64,000 nucleotides of DNA from Pseudomonas fluorescens (GTDB taxonomy: Bacteria > Pseudomonadota > Gammaproteobacteria > Pseudomonadales > Pseudomonadaceae): assembly GCF_902497855.1 (NCBI RefSeq), contig NZ_CABVHU010000013.1:149667-213666 (forward strand), in the 5' to 3' direction. Numbering within the stretch: position 1 is the stretch's first letter; each line of letters opens with the position of its first letter. Below, piece after piece: positions 60,727 through 64,000 of this stretch. Below the pieces are notes generated by a model, which was not told the DNA's origin, did not search any database, and was given only the letters and a program-made list of their open reading frames with translations. The translations under genes and the position numbers were made by a program.

Positions 60727-62802
60727 TCACACTTGGCCGTATTGCTGCCCGTGACGTAGCCAGCGGTCGAGCAGCGGGCTGACGTGATCGGGCCAGCGCT
60801 CCAGCAGCGCCTGCGCAGCGTCGCGCACGGCAGGCAGCAAATCGGCGTCGCGCATCAGGTCGGCGACCTTGAACTGCAGCAGGCCGGTCTGGCGTGTGCC
60901 GAGCATTTCGCCGGGGCCGCGCAGTTCGAGGTCTTTTTCGGCGATGACAAAACCGTCGTTGGTTTCGCGCATGATGCCCAGCCGCTGACGACCGATCTGT
61001 GACAGCGGAGGATGGTAGAGCAATACGCAATGGCTGGCGGCACTGCCCCGACCGACGCGACCGCGCAATTGGTGCAGCTGCGCGAGACCGAGGCGTTCGG
61101 GGTTTTCGATGATCATCAGGCTGGCATTGGGCACGTCGACGCCGACTTCGATCACGGTGGTCGCGACCAGCAGTTGCAGGTTTGCTGCCTTGAACTCAGC
61201 CATCACGGCGGCTTTCTCGGCGGGCTTCATGCGGCCGTGGATCAGCCCGACCTTCAACTCGCCAAGGGCCGCGGTGAGGTCTTCATAAGTGGTTTCGGCG
61301 GCCTGGCAGGTCAGCTCTTCCGACTCTTCGATCAGTGTGCACACCCAATAGGCCTGACGCCCTTCGGCACAGGCGCCGCGCACCCGTTCGATGACTTCGA
61401 CCCGCCGGGTATCGGTGACCAGCACCGTGTTGACCGGCGTGCGACCGGGCGGCAATTCGTCGAGGATCGAAGTGTCGAGGTCGGCGTAGGCGCTCATGGC
61501 CAGCGTTCGCGGAATCGGGGTGGCGGTCATGATCAGCTGATGCGGACACATCCGTCCGCCGACGCCTTTCTGTCGCAACGCCAGGCGCTGTTGCACGCCG
61601 AAGCGGTGCTGTTCGTCGATGATCGCCAGCGCGAGATTCTTGAACTGCACTTCTTCCTGGAACAGCGCGTGGGTACCGACCACCATGGGGACGCCACTGG
61701 CGATCTGTTCCAGGGCAGTTGCGCGGTTCTTGCCCTTGAGTTTGCCCGCCAGCCAGGCCACTTCGATGCCCAGCGGTTCGAGCCAGCGCTTGAAGGTGAT
61801 GAAGTGCTGCTCGGCGAGGATTTCGGTGGGCGCCATCAGCGCCACTTGATAACCCGCTTCCAGCGCCTGCAAGGCGGCGAGGGCGGCGACCACGGTTTTG
61901 CCCGCGCCGACGTCGCCCTGAATCAGGCGCAGCATCGGTTCGTGCTGACTGAGGTCGTAGGCAATCTCGTTGCCGACCCGTTGTTGGGCGCCGGTCGGGG
62001 TGAAGCCCAGGTTGGCCAGATACCTGGCCGGCAGTTTCGTCGCTTTCGGCATCGCCGGCGCACGCAAGGAGCGCATGCTCTCGCGCAAACGCTGCTGGGA
62101 CAGTTGATGCGTCAGCAGTTCTTCGAAGGCCAGACGGTGCTGCGCCCAGTGATGGCCGAGGGCGAGTTCGTCGACATCGGCATCGGCCGGCGGGTGATGC
62201 AGGTAGCGAATCGCATCGGCCAGCGGCGCCAATTGATAGTCCCGCGCCAGTTCGGTCGGTAGCCAGTCGGGCAGGCTGGTCGGGCCGAGCATCGTCAGGG
62301 TCTGCATGCACAGTTGGCGCAGGCGTTGCTGCGTCAGGCCTTCGGTGAGCGGGTAGACCGGGGTCAGGGTTTCATCCACCGGCGGCGGCTCGTCGCCGGT
62401 GATGGCGCGGTATTCCGGGTGGTAGATCTCCAGCCCCGACGCCCCGGGCCGTGCTTCGCCGTAGCAGCGAATGCGGGTGCCGCGCTTGAGGCCTTCTTTC
62501 TGGGCGTTGCTGAAATGGTAAAAGCGCAGGCTGAGCCCGCCGGTGCCATCCTGCAAGCGCACCACCAGGCTGCGACGTCGGCCCATGACCACGTCCGCGC
62601 CGCTGACGGTGCCTTCGATCACCGCGTCTTGTCCGGGCCGCAAATGGCCGATCGGCACCACGCGGGTACGGTCCTGATAACGCAGCGGCAGGTGAAACAG
62701 CACGTCCTGGAGATTCTCCAGGCCGACCTTGGCCAACTTCTCGGCCATGGCTTCGCCGACACCCTTGAGTGCCGTTACCGATACTTGTGACAACTCGGTC
62801 AT
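60727..62802 (-). CDS. recG: ATP-dependent DNA helicase RecG
   Basis: The 691-residue branch-migration helicase regresses stalled forks and processes Holliday junctions. The N-terminal wedge/OB domain (DVLFHLPLRYQDRTRVVPI) is followed by the motor: Walker A GDVGAGKTVVA, DEQH box IIDEQHRFGVQQR, MTATPIPRTLAMSAYADLD, and motif VI RGRVGRGSAASHC with TEVIEVGVDVPNA-type motif V. It is 9 bp downstream of the oxyR stop, so the two are co-transcribed. Confidence 0.97.
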   Translation of the reverse strand: MTELSQVSVTALKGVGEAMAEKLAKVGLENLQDVLFHLPLRYQDRTRVVPIGHLRPGQDAVIEGTVSGADVVMGRRRSLVVRLQDGTGGLSLRFYHFSNAQKEGLKRGTRIRCYGEARPGASGLEIYHPEYRAITGDEPPPVDETLTPVYPLTEGLTQQRLRQLCMQTLTMLGPTSLPDWLPTELARDYQLAPLADAIRYLHHPPADADVDELALGHHWAQHRLAFEELLTHQLSQQRLRESMRSLRAPAMPKATKLPARYLANLGFTPTGAQQRVGNEIAYDLSQHEPMLRLIQGDVGAGKTVVAALAALQALEAGYQVALMAPTEILAEQHFITFKRWLEPLGIEVAWLAGKLKGKNRATALEQIASGVPMVVGTHALFQEEVQFKNLALAIIDEQHRFGVQQRLALRQKGVGGRMCPHQLIMTATPIPRTLAMSAYADLDTSILDELPPGRTPVNTVLVTDTRRVEVIERVRGACAEGRQAYWVCTLIEESEELTCQAAETTYEDLTAALGELKVGLIHGRMKPAEKAAVMAEFKAANLQLLVATTVIEVGVDVPNASLMIIENPERLGLAQLHQLRGRVGRGSAASHCVLLYHPPLSQIGRQRLGIMRETNDGFVIAEKDLELRGPGEMLGTRQTGLLQFKVADLMRDADLLPAVRDAAQALLERWPDHVSPLLDRWLRHGQQYGQV

Positions 62803-62811
62803 GGCTGCGGC

Positions 62812-63741
62812 TTAACCGGCAACTACCGGCGCTGGCGGCTTGGCCACCGAGCACAGGCGAATGGAGTCGGCGAGGATCTCGATGGCTTTGGGCCGCGGGA
62901 AGCTCGCGCGCCAGGCGATGGCCACGGTGCGGAACGGCACCGGGGGCGACAAGGGGCGCACTTCGATCACGCCGGGGGCGTAGTGATGGCTGTCCACCGC
63001 CGAGAGTGGAAGGATCGAGATGCCCAGGCCGGAAGCGACCATGTGGCGAATGGTTTCCAGGGAGCTGGATTCCACTGTGGTGTGCTTGGCGCCGTCGTTG
63101 CCTTTGGCCAGCGTCGGGCAGGCTTCCAGCACCTGGTCGCGGAAGCAGTGGCCTTCGCCGAGCAGCAGCAGGCTCTTGTCGTTGAGCAGGGCGGCGTCGA
63201 TGGATTGCTTTTGCGTCCATGGGTGCTGGGCCGGCATCAGGACGTAGAACGGCTCGTCGTAGAGCTGCAAGGTCAGCACGTCGGCTTCGTTGAACGGCAG
63301 GGCGATGATGATCGCGTCGAGCTCGCCGTTGCGCAGTTTGTCGCGCAGCACGTGGGTGAAGTTTTCTTCGATGTACAACGGCATCTGCGGGGCGACCCGG
63401 TGCAGTTGCGGAATCAGGTGCGGAAACAGGTACGGGCCGACCGTGTAGATGGCGCCGACTTTCAGCGGTGCGGTCAGCTGGTTCTTGCCGGCCTGGGCCA
63501 GTTCGCGGATGCCTTGGGCCTGTTCCAGGACTTTCTGCGCCTGGGCCACAATGCCTTCGCCGACCGGGGTCAGCCGCACGGCGCTCTTGCTGCGCTCGAA
63601 AATCAGCACACCGAGTTCATCCTCGAGCTTTTTCACACCCACCGACAGCGTCGGCTGGCTGACATGGCAACGCTCGGCCGCGTGGCCGAAGTGCTGCTCT
63701 TGGGCGAGGGTAACGATGTAGCGTAATTCTGTGAGGGTCAT
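62812..63741 (-). CDS. oxyR: Hydrogen-peroxide-sensing regulator OxyR
   Basis: The 309-residue LysR-family regulator has the OxyR N-terminus MTLTELRYIVTLAQEQHFGHAAE with an HTH, and both redox cysteines in LLLGEGHCFRDQVLEAC, equivalent to Cys199 and Cys208 of E. coli. On oxidation it activates catalase and peroxidase genes. It is directly upstream of recG on the same strand, as in other pseudomonads. Confidence 0.96.
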   Translation of the reverse strand: MTLTELRYIVTLAQEQHFGHAAERCHVSQPTLSVGVKKLEDELGVLIFERSKSAVRLTPVGEGIVAQAQKVLEQAQGIRELAQAGKNQLTAPLKVGAIYTVGPYLFPHLIPQLHRVAPQMPLYIEENFTHVLRDKLRNGELDAIIIALPFNEADVLTLQLYDEPFYVLMPAQHPWTQKQSIDAALLNDKSLLLLGEGHCFRDQVLEACPTLAKGNDGAKHTTVESSSLETIRHMVASGLGISILPLSAVDSHHYAPGVIEVRPLSPPVPFRTVAIAWRASFPRPKAIEILADSIRLCSVAKPPAPVVAG

Positions 63742-63917
63742 AGCAAGCGTCCATGAAGTTGCGGGCCAAGCATACCGGCTGCAATCGATAGACGCACGTT
63801 ATCAGACTGAATGTGTTGCGTGACACTGGGCAATGCGGGTTTGCCGCTGGCAGGTATGTAAAAGGCACCTTTCCAGACTGTGTGAAAACCTAGCAATCTG
63901 CGCGGCACTCAAAGAAA
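63742..63917. other. oxyR promoter region and probable left end of an IS element
   Basis: No gene is seen. The oxyR promoter must lie near 63745-63820. GACTGTGTGAAAACCT at 63876-63891 resembles the terminal repeat style of IS elements and may be the left end of the transposon, which I cannot confirm without its right end. Confidence 0.4.
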
Positions 63918-63949
63918 ATGCTCCGTATCGAAAGATACGGAGCATTTTT
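63918..63949 (+). terminator. Hairpin just inside the IS, before the transposase gene
   Basis: ATGCTCCGTATC-GAAA-GATACGGAGCAT followed by TTTT is a perfect 12-bp stem with a GNRA loop, 5 bp before the transposase ATG. It fits a device that stops outside transcription or masks the start. Confidence 0.75.
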
Positions 63950-63953
63950 CGTC

Positions 63954-64000
63954 ATGGCCTACATCCAAGGACAGTCCCGCAGCCAGACCAGCCTGTTCCC
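63954..64000 (+). mobile_element. IS1182-family transposase, 5' end only
   Basis: The last 47 bases encode MAYIQGQSRSQTSLFP, the typical N-terminus of IS1182-type DDE transposases. The gene runs off the right edge. It is inserted beside oxyR. Confidence 0.75.

Overview
The window looks like chromosome of a Pseudomonas species, most likely of the P. fluorescens group. It is GC-rich, and many intergenic gaps carry Pseudomonas-type REP palindromes (GGAGCGGGCTTGCCCGCGAA-like, often as inverted pairs). Gene order follows a known Pseudomonas core arrangement: uvrD, rccR, pycR-pycA/pycB, aspA, purEK, pst-phoU, phoR/phoB, ubiA/ubiC, rubredoxin, HU, recG, oxyR. All calls are by reading; no database search was run.

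Layout. 1-10.9 kb: uvrD (3' end off the left edge), a membrane GGDEF/EAL protein, the RpiR regulator rccR, and the divergent pycR / pycA-pycB pyruvate carboxylase locus. 11-16.3 kb: accessory genes, namely a toxin-first hipA-hipB-like module with four evenly spaced operator-like repeats, two GNAT acetyltransferases with a PaiB-like protein, and a divergent MocR-type regulator whose linker DNA is a 12-bp-phased cluster of DnaA-box-like sequences. 16.3-20.9 kb: a 1516-residue putative toxin (DUF6543/dermonecrotic-toxin-like). 21-28.9 kb: polyamine (aphA, periplasmic binding protein, AraC regulator) and asparagine/aspartate (asparaginase, aspA, LysR) catabolism, and a cytosolic-looking metzincin-like protein. 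29-35 kb: purEK behind a terminator-like leader, small membrane and periplasmic proteins, a mutarotase, a thioesterase and an MFS transporter. 35.4-48.5 kb: the Pho regulon core (pstS, pstC, pstA, pstB, phoU, phoR, phoB) with clear Pho boxes, interrupted by a response regulator, an M23 peptidase and a CBS-domain membrane protein. 48.5-52.5 kb: a small secreted protein, ubiC-ubiA, rubredoxin and its reductase, HU.

52.6-58.4 kb is a toxin/immunity island inserted between the HU gene and a gene cluster that is otherwise close by in other pseudomonads. It holds an Ntox15 (Tde-type DNase) effector with a glycine-zipper region, three tandem Tdi1-like immunity genes (the distal one with a nonsense codon, and a relic of an effector 3' end between copies), an orphan Rhs C-terminal toxin tip with its probable immunity gene, a small membrane protein, and one intact and one decayed DUF6124-like gene at the two edges. 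This is the most unusual part of the window.

58.7-64 kb returns to the core: an SCP2-like protein, a YbaK-HDOD protein, recG and oxyR. The right edge cuts into an IS1182-type transposase.

Working together: pycA/pycB feed oxaloacetate under PycR, and RccR controls the pyruvate/glyoxylate node. Asparaginase and AspA convert asparagine to fumarate. The Pst transporter, PhoU and PhoRB form the phosphate-sensing circuit. UbiC and UbiA make the first ubiquinone intermediates. Rubredoxin and its reductase form an electron-transfer pair.
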